A stretch of DNA of 23,503 nucleotides from Didymodactylos carnosus (Eukaryota; Rotifera; Eurotatoria; Philodinida; Philodinidae), in contig CAJNOQ010002605.1 in NCBI GenBank assembly GCA_905250885.1, positions 1 through 23,503 of the forward strand, read 5' to 3'. Both the position numbers and the translations under genes were made by a program. Shown piece by piece: positions 10,041 to 19,006 of the stretch. The notes under the pieces were generated by a model. It was not told where the DNA came from and did no database searches. It saw only the letters and a list, made by a program, of their open reading frames with translations. Each line of letters starts with the position of its first letter. Position 1 is the first letter of the stretch.

Positions 10041-10520
10041 TGTACCATCGGAGTGATATCAGAGCAAAATTGTTCTGTTGAATACAATAAATTAGGGATT
10101 GGCATAATGATGAACACAATGCATTCCTTAGAAAAATTCATATAGCACAATTCGAATTTTCTCGTCTGTGAAAGGATAGAAATGAGTCATACTCATATAA
10201 ATATGACTTTTTCTCTTTCTCGATCGAGAAGTGGTTATTGTCCTTAAGTTCTTATTCTTACAGGAGGATTCCATTTTTCTCGATGCATAGCGGGGTGCAT
10301 TACTATTCATTATTGTATTTCTTCCGCCTATATAGCCTTCTTTTGTCATATCCCTTTTGTAGAAGTAGCACTCATCTCTATCCTTTCACGGATGACAGAA
10401 TTTGAACTGTTCTATATGAATTTTTCTAAGAAATGGATGGTGTTCATCACCATGGCAATCACTAAGTTATTGTATCCATCAGAACAATTTTGTCTAATGT
10501 CACTTGGATGGTAGATACCA
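10041..10520. mobile_element. foldback / MITE-like element with about 165-bp arms
   Basis: The left arm (about 10041-10207) and the reverse complement of the right arm (about 10345-10520) align along their length. Shared blocks include CAAAATTGTTCTG, GATACAATAA, TTAGAAAAATTCATATAG and GTGAAAGGATAGARATGAGT. The interior is about 135 bp and holds a TCTCGATCGAGA palindrome. By eye the arms are roughly 80-85% identical, with small indels near the inner ends. No transposase lies inside. A non-autonomous DNA element fits; the MULE fragment 300 bp upstream is a possible source family, but this is inference. Target-site duplications were not identified. Confidence 0.8.
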
Positions 10521-10698
10521 TACGGAGGGATCACATACGATAACTCATATTGTACCGTTAGAGGATGACAAAGCACTCACTTCTATGCGAGTGCTCACCG
10601 GAGATGTATTCAGATGAGAAATTGTCACACAAACGGTTGACAGCTTAATAAAGCGTATTATTTAGATGTGTACCTTCTTAGTGTTACATCGTCAGAAG

Positions 10699-12723
10699 TC
10701 ATTCTTTGGCCAAAGCTGCCACATCATTGGCACTCAATGATCCCTTGTAGATGCGGAAATCATCCACTGTACTGTTGAGATAGGGATCGTTATCAAATTG
10801 CGATCGCCCGATCCAATTATTCGGTGTGGCTCCCAATTGAAAAGGCGGAAAATCAATCGTGGGGTTGCTGCCGACGGCCACTCCGTTGACATAGATCGTG
10901 CCGACTCTATCTGACAACGTCACAGCAATGTGAACCCATTGACGTGTGGGAAACACAGCAGTAGCGTCAATCACCTGCTCGTTGTACGTATAGACGGTGG
11001 CAACAGTGAAGCGGAGAGTACCTTTAGGGCCCTTAGGCGTGAGAAACATATAAGTGCCCGTCTTCCCGCCGAAATCGAAGATACGCGGCCACTGACGGGT
11101 GTTATCATTGAGATATACCCACGCTGAGATGGTGAAGTCGGTCAGATCAAAGACTACGTCCTCAGACAAGGACACGTAACTGTTCCTTCCGTCGAGTGAT
11201 ATAGCGTTGCCGCTCTTGCCAGCTACGAACGTAGCACCGTTGACAAACGTGCCGATGTGCCCGCTACCGGTGGCATCTGCCGCTGTCATACCACTCGTCT
11301 CGTCGAATTTCAGGTATATGTACAACTCAGGAGCGGTAGAGACTTCAGCTTCGTTGGAGGGTGCTGTTTCATTCGTGTACGACTCCACCAAGCCCGTCAC
11401 CACATAATAGTATTTGCCCGGCGCCAGGTCTGTATCAGTATAAGTGAAGTTGTCGCTCACTCCAATGGTGATATAAGGTCCACCCACTTTAGTGCTGCGC
11501 TTCACATTGTAGCTCGTTGCACCCGCAGCACCCCACCAGGAGAGAACCACTTTGTCGGCCCTTTTGGCCGCCATCAACGAGCTCGGCTTTGTTGGTGTCG
11601 CAACTGGATCGCGGGTGAAAGTCAGAGTGCCAAAGCCGAATTGATCGAAGCTGGAAGGATTGGAAGGAGAAGCACCACCTTCGGGCCGCACTCGTGCAAC
11701 AAACTGAGCCGTGTATGGCGCCGCCATACCCATGCGATCGGTATAGTGACCATAAACCAACTCCCACACGGGACGGGTGTGACCTCTATGGGCTTCAGAA
11801 ATTTGAGGCTGAATCGACCATTGGCCATTTTGACCGACGCCCCACATATAGGGCTGATAGGGGACACCGAATCCCAAATTGAATTTGGCCACGTATTCCG
11901 CGCCCGCCAAGAACCGGCTGTTCCAATAACCATACAAATCGTCGCCCTGATTCCAGGCCATTTCGCAGATTGGACCCATCAACGCAATGCCCAACGTGTT
12001 ATGTCCCTGGTCACGGCCGGATTCCTGCCACTGTCCCAAGTTGCCGCTGTGGATGTAGTAAACTGCTTTGTGCATTGCGCCGTTACCACCGCCTTTGTAG
12101 AAGTAGTTGATGGCCTCGTCATAGATGTCACGTCTGTCGCATAGCACGCCGATGGCTTCCATCGCCGCCATGTTGCACAAGTCCCAGTTTGCCCAGTAAT
12201 TGGTGATAGCGGCGCCGTTGTGATTAACTAAGAAGTGGTGATTCATCGGGTAGAATACGGTGAGCATCATGTTCTGGAAGCGTGCAAAATCTTCTCGTGC
12301 CCAATCCGAATACGTCCTCATGATTTCTGCCGCATTAGCGAACTGGTAGCCATAGATACCGGCTGCTAGAAACCGGTCGGCATTACCGTCGACGTGTTTG
12401 AGCAAGGAAGACCACGCATTAAGAATTGAGATGGACTTATTAGCGTAGGCAGTGTCGCCGCTCACTTTCCAGCGCACGGCCAACTGATAAGCGGCATGAA
12501 CATCTAAATAAAACTGGCCAATATTCGTACCAGGGCCTCCACGAATAATCCTATCCGTAGGACGTGGATTCCAGTTAACTTGCGAACGCGGATCAGCAGT
12601 CAGTTTCCTCCATCCTTCGATCTAAGGTGTTTCTTGGGCTTCGACTTTGGCTTTCATACGCGCGAAATCGGCCTCGGTATGCAACAGACCTGGATGGACG
12701 AAACCATCACTCTTCTTCACCAT
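10699..12723 (-). CDS. alginate-lyase-like secreted protein with FN3 and LamG domains; one in-frame stop
   Basis: The reading frame runs from an ATG at 12723, next to a secretion-signal-like segment, to a stop at 10699. It is about 674 codons with a single internal TAG (12622-12624, codon 34). Residues about 7-300 follow bacterial-type alginate lyase family proteins (polysaccharide beta-elimination, extracellular): GFVHPGLLHTEADFARMKAK at the start, then IIRGGPGTNIGQFY, WKVSGDTAYANKSISILNAW, a NHNGAAITNYWANWD block, and ESGRDQGH at about 234-241. An FN3 domain follows (about 377-465, DKVVLSWWGAAGATSYNVKR), then a LamG/concanavalin-like domain (about 468-673) ending DDFRIYKGSLSANDVAAL. GC content is about half, clearly above the flanks, and no intron is evident. 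This supports horizontal acquisition. The TAG sits where I recall a tryptophan in relatives. The substrate is not proven. No ATG opens the frame soon after the TAG, so the remainder is unlikely to start on its own. Confidence 0.85.
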
Positions 12724-12789
12724 ATTAGTTGCTGACAGAGTTTGTTGCGTGCCAGCTGGAACCACCATTACTGCAGCTGCAACAAACAA
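12724..12789 (-). other. signal-peptide-like extension upstream of the lyase frame
   Basis: In the same frame, directly upstream of the ATG at 12723, the sequence encodes LFVAAAVMVVPAGTQQ, a hydrophobic core with a plausible signal-peptidase site. It follows an in-frame TAG at 12790-12792. A possible start is the ATG at 12768 (MVVPAG), but that would remove most of the hydrophobic core. The natural start has probably been lost, or lies across an unseen intron. This matters for whether the lyase could still be exported. Confidence 0.5.
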
Positions 12790-12792
12790 CTA

Positions 12793-13155
12793 GATGCCGG
12801 TAATCTATGCATAACGACGTTACTTGTAATCTCAAATAGGGGAGATATTCAGCGTAATTGTCAACAGCTGCGGAAGGAACAATTTTTTCACCTATTCAAG
12901 CGTAGCCTTATTGAAGGGACAGTCAGGAGTTAAGAAATGTCTTGGTTGACATGATCCTTTCGTAATGACAATGAGCGCATTTCTAAATTCTCGCTTAACC
13001 TGACATCACACGGCAGCGGCCCTACATTAGAGAGACAGATGTACGCCGCTGAAGAAGGGTGAGGGTAAGTTTCAATTATTTATAAGTTTCAGCTATTTAC
13101 AAAATATCATGACCTAGGGTTGCAGGAAAAAAATGTTAAATTTGATTTTATATCC
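12793..13155. other. gap between lyase and LINE fragment, no gene seen
   Basis: Moderately GC-richer near 12840-13060 than typical for the window, which could be transferred flanking sequence. A 63-codon frame at 12742-12933 (+) overlaps the signal-peptide region and has no motif. AT-rich from 13080 on. Confidence 0.3.
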
Positions 13156-13159
13156 ATCT

Positions 13160-13795
13160 ACTTATCAATGCTTTAATTAAGTCACGCGGTAGTCTTGATT
13201 CAAGCAATTATCGGCCAATCATCTTAATCTTTGCTGTATCTAAGGTTTGTGACCGTATCATGCATCGACAATTAGATGGCTATTCGAAGAATAAGCTGTT
13301 TTCCGCTTTTCAATCTGGTTTTGTTGCCAAGGATAATACGACGAACGTATTGATTGGTGTGGTTCATCAAATTCACAAAGGAATGGGAGATGATAAGATT
13401 GTGAGGGCTATTTTGCTAGATTTTCAGAAGGCATTTGACAAGGTGAATCATGAAGGATTGTTGAAGAAAATCCCGAAAAAAGGTATAAAAGGTAAAGCAT
13501 TGAAATGGATTAAAAACTATCTTTCTGATTCAAACATTATTAGAGGGTTGTGTATCACTGCCATTAAAAGTTACAAAAGGCTTCCCACAAGGTTCGCTTC
13601 TGGGACCCTTGCTATTTCTTATATACATATATAGATGATTTACCATTGGAGATTGAAAGCACAATACAACTGTTTGCTGATGATGCGATATGGATAAATC
13701 ATCAATCAGATCTACTCGAGTCTACCAACACCATAAACAGGGATCTTGTACGGGTACAACATTGGTCCCAGGCAAACTTTTTCTGCTACAAAAAA
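13160..13795 (+). pseudogene. LINE (non-LTR) reverse transcriptase fragment
   Basis: The frame containing NYRPI (about 13206) continues through FSAFQSGF and VRAILLDFQKAFDKVNHEGL, which carries the first catalytic Asp region (LLDFQKAFD). After about 13545 the frame shifts, and VTKGFPQGSLLGPLLFLIYI is read in a second frame. A further 2-base offset near 13630 brings in the downstream IESTIQLFADDAIW. FADD is the catalytic box (usually Y/FADD). These are RT motifs of jockey/CR1-like LINEs. The fragment is truncated at both ends and has at least two frameshifts, so it is dead. The 3' part ends near 13795, where the ACGCGT-rich region starts. Confidence 0.88.
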
Positions 13796-14770
13796 CGCGT
13801 CAATGTCCATTTATTTTTAATGCGTATCAATTTTGGCCGAATTGATGAGCTTAAACGCGTTAAAAATGTAAATTTAAAAAAAATTAATTTTTTAAATGGA
13901 TTGGTCTGACATTTTTTTAGAGAGTCTACATGCTTACTCAAAGAGTTTTCACTGCTCTCAAGAATGTTTATAACATGTGAAGAATGTTAGAAAACAAATA
14001 TTACTTACATGGTTTGAGTTTGATTCGAACGTGGGTATCTAGAATTAAGAAGCAAACACACAACCGTCTGAGCTACAGACGACTGGAGCATGGACCGCAT
14101 CACAACAGTGTAATTCGTTGATTTCTAATCAGCCTAGAAGCGATGGTGTTTGCTTCTTAATCTATTAGAACGCACATTTTTATAAGCTTAAAGCCCTTTT
14201 TATGAACTTTGTCATGAGCGACACACAAGGTTTGTTTGTTCATTTATTCACTTCTCCTCCATAGTTATTTAAAGAGAAGAAAGCAGGTTGAGTTTGTTTA
14301 TTTACCGAAGATCTGTTAGAAATTCGCCTTAATTGTCTTCGTTTATTTGTTTTTTAGGGAGTAAAAGGGCAGAAAGAGCAGCAGAACAGAAATCTCAGTC
14401 TTTGTGCGAAACTTGATTTACCTTCGCCATAGCCTCAGTGTTTCTAATGATAAGTGCACTAAGCGGAAATAAAGTGTACGTGCACTCTGAATTTTTGAAA
14501 TGCACTTTGCTTTTGAGATTTTTGCTGGAGTGCCTTTTGTAAAAAGAAATTTTACACCTGCTATGTACTTTCTTAGAAAAAATGCATCAACTCACATCTA
14601 CAACGCGATTCGATGCGTTCGTTTCTAACCCGTTTAAACGCAACACAAGTTGACTCTTCCGAACGCGTCAGTTTATTGTAAAATCGTCCTGCTAAACGCG
14701 TAAAATGTAAACCCATTTAAACGCGTCAAAACTTGCAGCCTTTCTAAGCGTTACTGTTTCACAAACGCGT
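13791..14770. repeat. dispersed cluster of (T)AAACGCGT palindromic motifs
   Basis: AACGCGT occurs near 13794, 13853, 14661, 14693, 14728 and 14763. Related AAACGC or GCGTTA forms occur near 14636 and 14746. Most copies are preceded by T/CTAA or TTTAA. ACGCGT is self-complementary and rare in the rest of this AT-rich window. Copies sit in two groups, 13790-13860 and 14630-14770, around the tRNA-like relic, possibly the ends of one element. Confidence 0.6.
14014..14083 (-). pseudogene. tRNA-Lys(CTT)-like relic
   Basis: On the minus strand, an A-box-like TAGCTCAGACGG (from 14075) is followed at proper spacing by an anticodon loop TTCTTAA (anticodon CTT) and a B-box-like GTTCGAATC (about 14022-14030). 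The A box and loop match metazoan tRNA-Lys. The D-stem, T-stem and acceptor stem do not pair properly, so this is a pseudogene or the head of a tRNA-derived SINE rather than a functional tRNA. TTAAGAAGCAAACAC (about 14044-14058) from this region recurs inverted at about 14147-14161. Confidence 0.6.
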
Positions 14771-15165
14771 TTTAGCAGCCACTGAACACGTTTCAACCGT
14801 TAATTAAAAAATATGAAATAATTGTCCTTTCGTTCTCAAGTTTGCTTTGATACTCATAAGTGATAAAATCGTTTATTATCCCTATCAGAGTACTGTTTAA
14901 GTGTTTGCGCTATTGAATTATACGATTAGGTTTTTTTCATATTCAGGTCGCAAAGCGGTGCAGAAATCGTATGAAAAGTAGAAAATTAGATTTCTCACAA
15001 AGGACATAAAGCCAAAGTCAGAAAATTTCGCAGCATACGGGCTTTTCTTAGGAGTAATATTGCTGCTAGTTTCAGCTCTTTAACGCATGCGAATAGTGAA
15101 CACAGTGAAAATATCAAAAACGGAAATTTCACTAAGTTAGGATTGCGTAATTCGGGAAGGAAGCG
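14160..15165. other. AT-rich non-coding stretch
   Basis: No coding frame or RNA gene recognised. It contains the second group of ACGCGT motifs (14630-14770), noted separately. Otherwise there is nothing I can assign. Confidence 0.3.
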
Positions 15166-15168
15166 TCA

Positions 15169-15186
15169 TGGGCCCATATGGGCCCA
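15169..15186. repeat. 18-bp perfect palindrome
   Basis: TGGGCCCATATGGGCCCA is identical to its own reverse complement and consists of two GGGCCC blocks around CATATG-like centre bases. It is strikingly GC-rich for its surroundings. It could bind a dimeric protein or be the remains of an element end. Function unknown. Confidence 0.8.
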
Positions 15187-15360
15187 CATCTTTTTAGGCG
15201 TTTTGTTACAGTAATGTGCCCTATCGATCAGCAAAATATGAGCTTAAACAGAGCGGGACACCTGGCGAGGTTCCCTCGTTAACGATAATAAATATGCTCA
15301 CAGTACAAGTACAAAGTGTTTGAGAGTATAACTATTGATCGATACGGACTAGATATATAA

Positions 15361-15412
15361 TAGAGTTAAAGTTAGATTAAAATACGGAAATAAAGTATCT
15401 AACTTTAACTCT
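15361..15412. repeat. hairpin with 15-bp perfect arms
   Basis: AGAGTTAAAGTTAGA and TCTAACTTTAACTCT are exact reverse complements separated by about 20 bases. Flanking direct repeats ACAAAGTGTTTG (about 15319 and 15416) lie on either side, as if bordering a short insertion. TACTCGGTAA is repeated in tandem just downstream (about 15457-15477). Confidence 0.75.
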
Positions 15413-15507
15413 GTTACAAAGTGTTTGTTGAAAGTATACAAGTAAAAGTACAAGTATACTCGGTAATACTCGGTAATCGATCCTCAATTGCCTTTTCTAA
15501 ACAACTG

Positions 15508-16077
15508 ACATTTTTGAATAGACAGGCAGAAGTAATATTTATGTGTCTGAAAGGAAACTTTCCTCAACTCAATTACTATTTACACAAGAGGAAATGCATT
15601 CAGTCGTTAATGTGTGCATGCGGATGTGAAGCTGAATCAACTGATCATTACGTTCTTCGCTGTTCATTATACGATCAGTGCCGTAAAGAACTTTCTTTTA
15701 AACTAAATTTCATTTAAAAGTTGGCAACAAACATTTTACTACTAAATGATTTGACTTTTGATACGGACACACAGAAAGTGATCTTTAAGAGTGTGAATCT
15801 CTCTATTGAACACAAAAAGATTTCAATAAGTCAGCTAAACATTTCTCACTTTCTTCCCACATCGAGTAGTCCTATTTTTATCATCATATTATCTTTTCTA
15901 CTAAATGGTTCTTCTGCTTCTAGTTATTATTATAATTTTTATTCAATTTGTTCTTTAGTCCTCTTTCATGAACTATGATTGTGTATTGCAATTAATAAGT
16001 TGTGCCAATAATGAGTGCTTTGTCACTCTATGGCGTGTTGTTATGGTTTCAAAGAAATAAAGTTTAAACTAAACTAA
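15508..16077 (+). mobile_element. 5'-truncated LINE 3' end
   Basis: From about 15508 the frame encodes LNRQAEVIFMCLKGNFPQLN, then CACGCEAESTDHYVLRC, the Cys/His block typical of the C-terminus of jockey/R1-type LINE ORF2. A TAA at 15715-15717 interrupts, and the frame resumes at 15721 (LATNILLLNDLTFDTDTQKV) with LINE-like C-terminal character. AT-rich 3' UTR follows, then AATAAAG at about 16055 and a short TAAAC repeat tail at 16065-16077. The upstream RT is absent. Together with the RT fragment at 13160-13795 this could be one disrupted element or two separate copies. Confidence 0.78.
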
Positions 16078-16455
16078 GGAATGATAGAAGATTTCGATAG
16101 TGGAGAACTTGGGTTCTCAGTCTTCGCACAAGTTCACCTTCGTTGGAATCAAAATTTGATAAAATCATGCCAGCGGCTATTCCAGTCAATGAGTAGAAGC
16201 TAGCCTAGAATAGAAGGAAGAGAAGAAGCTGTCGTAAATAGCGTAAGGAACCTAAATAACGTGTACAAGAAGTAACCAGTTTGTGAACGTGTACATCCTA
16301 ACGAAGACTAGGAGGAATGGCAACATCTAATGGACTTAGACTGTCGACTCGTTGGATAGGAACACTTGCGAAATTAAACTCAGGAACGTCACCCTGCTCA
16401 GAAAAATTAAAAATCAGCGTTTCCTTACATTTTTTTGTATTGATAGGCATTAAAT
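16078..16455. other. non-coding stretch, nothing recognised
   Basis: A 96-codon frame that begins at 16317 runs into the next region and has no recognised domain. No repeat structure seen. Confidence 0.3.
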
Positions 16456-16459
16456 GTGA

Positions 16460-16858
16460 CCTCCATCATTCCGGGACTGGAACCGTCCGATCGGACCAGC
16501 AGAGACTAAAATTTCACCGGGTGAAACTTTTTGAAAAATTTGCTCTTTTGACCCTGTTTTTGGTCAAAAAACTAAGATTTCAAGTCTTTTTCAGTCAGAA
16601 TAAATAAGACGATGCTCAAGACAGATATTATTTTCATCACTTGATTTGAAATTAAATATTATAGACTATCGCAGATTCGCTCACTTGTGCTCACAACCTA
16701 TTTCACTTCTGGGGAAATTCTTTCGGAAAATCGATTTTCAAAAACTTCGCGATTTTTTCGCCAGTTTTTTACCGGTTTCGCCGGTTTTTCACCGGTTTGA
16801 GGTATAATTCCAACCGGCCGGACCAGACTGATTTCAGCACTGCATAATTCTTCAGCAC
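16460..16858. mobile_element. possible non-autonomous hAT-like element
   Basis: The right end, on the minus strand, reads GCAGTGCTGAAATCAGTCTG followed by GTCCGGCCGG, a CAGTGCTGAAATC-type start like many hAT termini. The left side carries CCGGGACTGGAACCGTCC and GATCGGACCAG, sharing GGACCAG with the right side. CACCGGTTT/TTTACCGG units recur at 16765-16800. The two ends do not pair over a convincing length, and no 8-bp target duplication was found, so limits and class are tentative. Confidence 0.35.
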
Positions 16859-16859
16859 G

Positions 16860-17780
16860 ATCAATATTGGCCTGACAAGAAGCTAAGGAATAAATACTAG
16901 TAACAGGAGATGAAAGAGTACAGCTGTTAGCAAATAAAACAGAAACAGCTGATGGTAAAATAAGCCTGAGAACATCATTAGTAAATATTAAAAATATAAG
17001 GGAGCAAGGATAGACCTTTACGGGACTAGATCAGTTTAACGAATTTTGAAAAATCCATCGTTCATATTCCAGGGAATCTGATTCTGAACAACTTTTGTAC
17101 CCACACTTTTCCTTATGAAAATGCTTTCTTCGACCGAAATTTGGTTCAAGGTGCTTTTAAAAATACTTTTTGTTCCAAAATTCCATTGGTCAGATCAAAG
17201 CTGAATAACTCAGTCAAAACATGACCGAAGTTTTTACAGATACACCTTGATGTCCTCTATCGATTGACATCAAAATAGAGGCAATAAAATTTTTGTCTTT
17301 CTTTTTATGACCTTAGACACGAACTACTTTTTTTCTTCTTTGGTATATGTTTTATTTCTATTGATTTTTGAAACAATGCTTACAAACTCCAACTTTTTCT
17401 GCTTCCCCCCTAAAATAAAACTGAAACTAAAACTGTCTGTGCTACGAACGAGGCGACAAAGATTGTGCGTCTGAGGCTGTTGAATGATCTTCTCAGATTT
17501 TTTGCTCAAAGTTATTACAAATTGTAGCCTACCTCAGAATAGAAATTATCTTAAAGTTTCAGCCTTAACTATGGTTTCCTTTCAGAGTTTCTCAGACCAT
17601 CTCCCACTGTAGATGGACGTGCAATCAAATTTAATATTTTTTCCCTGCAATCCTAAGTCATGATATTTTGTACGTAACTGAACTCGATATCTTTTATGCG
17701 TTTCTATGGACAATGTCTGGTTTTGAATATTCTGTTATAGAATGGACTTTTCGTCAGGGAAAGAGTTTCTGTTCTGTCAT
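16860..17780. other. mostly non-coding; one short coding-like stretch
   Basis: Around 16903-17010 (+) a frame encodes TGDERVQLLANKTETADGKI and onward with protein-like composition, but stops precede and follow it closely and I recognise no family. The rest is AT-rich with no repeats or RNA genes seen. Confidence 0.3.
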
Positions 17781-17786
17781 TACGCC

Positions 17787-18107
17787 TTACATTGATTCTA
17801 TAACGATTTCAACAGTTGCTAACACTCAATATTCAAATTAATTGACATCATTGGTTGAACATTGATACATATACTAACCTTCTGATTCACCCCGATCGCA
17901 TCTTTGATATTGTTGATACCATACAAGGGGTAATGGGCAACTTAACAAATATATATTCCCATTTGAACATTGATAAAATGTATGTATATCATTAGTATTT
18001 TCAAATAGTTCACCATTTTGTTCTGATGAACAAGAACTACTATTAACATTACTAAAATTGCTTAACAACAAAAATCGAAATACAATTAAAACGATTGTTT
18101 TCATCAT
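17787..18107 (-). CDS. small secreted chitin-binding type-2 (CBM14) protein
   Basis: The ATG at 18107 opens a hydrophobic signal peptide (MMKTIVLIVFRFLLLSNFSN). A single CBM14/peritrophin-A-like domain follows: SCSSEQNGELFENTNDIHTF, YQCSNGNIYLLSCPLPLVWY, QQYQRCD. The six-cysteine spacing (C..C, YQC, SC, L.W, RC) fits chitin-binding domains of secreted animal proteins of gut or cuticle. Exon 1 runs to about 17879 and ends at a good donor (GTTAGT). If splicing uses the AG before 17818 (intron about 60 bases), a second exon adds ten residues and stops at 17787-17789. That second exon is inference; without splicing the frame stops at 17874. The domain is complete either way. No neighbour suggests a shared pathway. 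Confidence 0.72.
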
Positions 18108-18309
18108 TGTCAGTCGAAAAAGGAACTAAAATAAAGGTATTTTATCCTTCAGGCTTTCTCTCAAATATAATTTACACCAGGATTATCAACACGTGCATAA
18201 TTTCTCAGCGATCATGTAGTACTTCTCAGAAAAGCACTGTGAATAATGTTTATTACCAGTCATTCAAACACAAGCACTTTTTTTTCCATCCAAATTCATG
18301 GAAAAATTG

Positions 18310-18625
18310 AAAACGATTATTTTCTTATCGCGAATCTGACTATGTAGCAATGTTCTGAGTCAGAATTTGGACTTATACTCGATTTGAGTATTAGTTCACG
18401 TAGCATATCACACTCTAATAGGGTATGATACATTTTTTCTTATTTATCCATGCTTTAAATCTACCTATCGAAAACTTGAGTACAAACAACTAGATATTGA
18501 CACTTTTCACAAACAAATCTTCAAATTTTGAAACTGTATCGTTCGACACACAACAGAATATGACATCGAACTACTATGAATTACTGACTGTATTTGTTTT
18601 TTTTGCTTTTCTATAACTGCAAGCA
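18310..18625. other. AT-rich gap between CBM14 gene and nested elements
   Basis: Holds the upstream side of the minus-strand CBM14 gene. No coding frame, RNA gene or repeat recognised, and no promoter motif that I would defend. Confidence 0.3.
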
Positions 18626-18639
18626 ACAAATATGACATA

Positions 18640-18860
18640 CAGTGGCTGTCAAAATTGTGCGATCACCTAATGAATTTTTTTTGTTTGTTTCGTATCTGAG
18701 AGACGAAAGTAGCTAAAGATCTACAACTTGTACCATGTTGTAGCCCGTCGTCTCTAGTATGTTTGTGGTTAGTCTTAGATCTAAGTTCCATATCGTTCAA
18801 TTTTTATTAAAATTAAAAAAAACATATCGAATTTCTCACGCCTCAAAATTGTGCGACCAC
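18640..18860 (+). repeat. left terminal inverted repeat of the Tc1 element
   Basis: 221 bases matching 20081-20301 in reverse complement with about four mismatches, all in the inner 70 bases. Outer and inner copies of the 18-bp motif start 194 bases apart. Confidence 0.95.
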
Positions 18861-19006
18861 ACACTGTTTTTCTCCGATATTGATGAGAAGATACAAGAAA
18901 TAGTTGTTAATTCGTATCATATTGAGTCCTAGCGTCATCTATGTCTTATTTCTTGGTGTGGTCCGTTTGATTTAGCGAAGTGCGTGTCAAGAGAGCATTT
19001 TTAACG

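Noticed and set aside
11489..11933. Two other minus-strand frames of about 100 codons
   Set aside because: Out-of-frame shadows inside the lyase gene.
11257..12144. 295-codon plus-strand open frame
   Set aside because: It is antisense to the lyase gene, whose minus-strand frame has clear domain matches. Long antisense frames are common in GC-richer genes.
12592..12624. A 27-base intron removing the TAG in the lyase gene (GTCGAA ... CCTTAG)
   Set aside because: It would be in frame, but the size is far below introns elsewhere in the window and it would remove residues conserved in relatives.
14014..14083. Functional tRNA-Lys gene
   Set aside because: The D, T and acceptor stems do not pair, although the internal promoter boxes and anticodon loop are recognisable.
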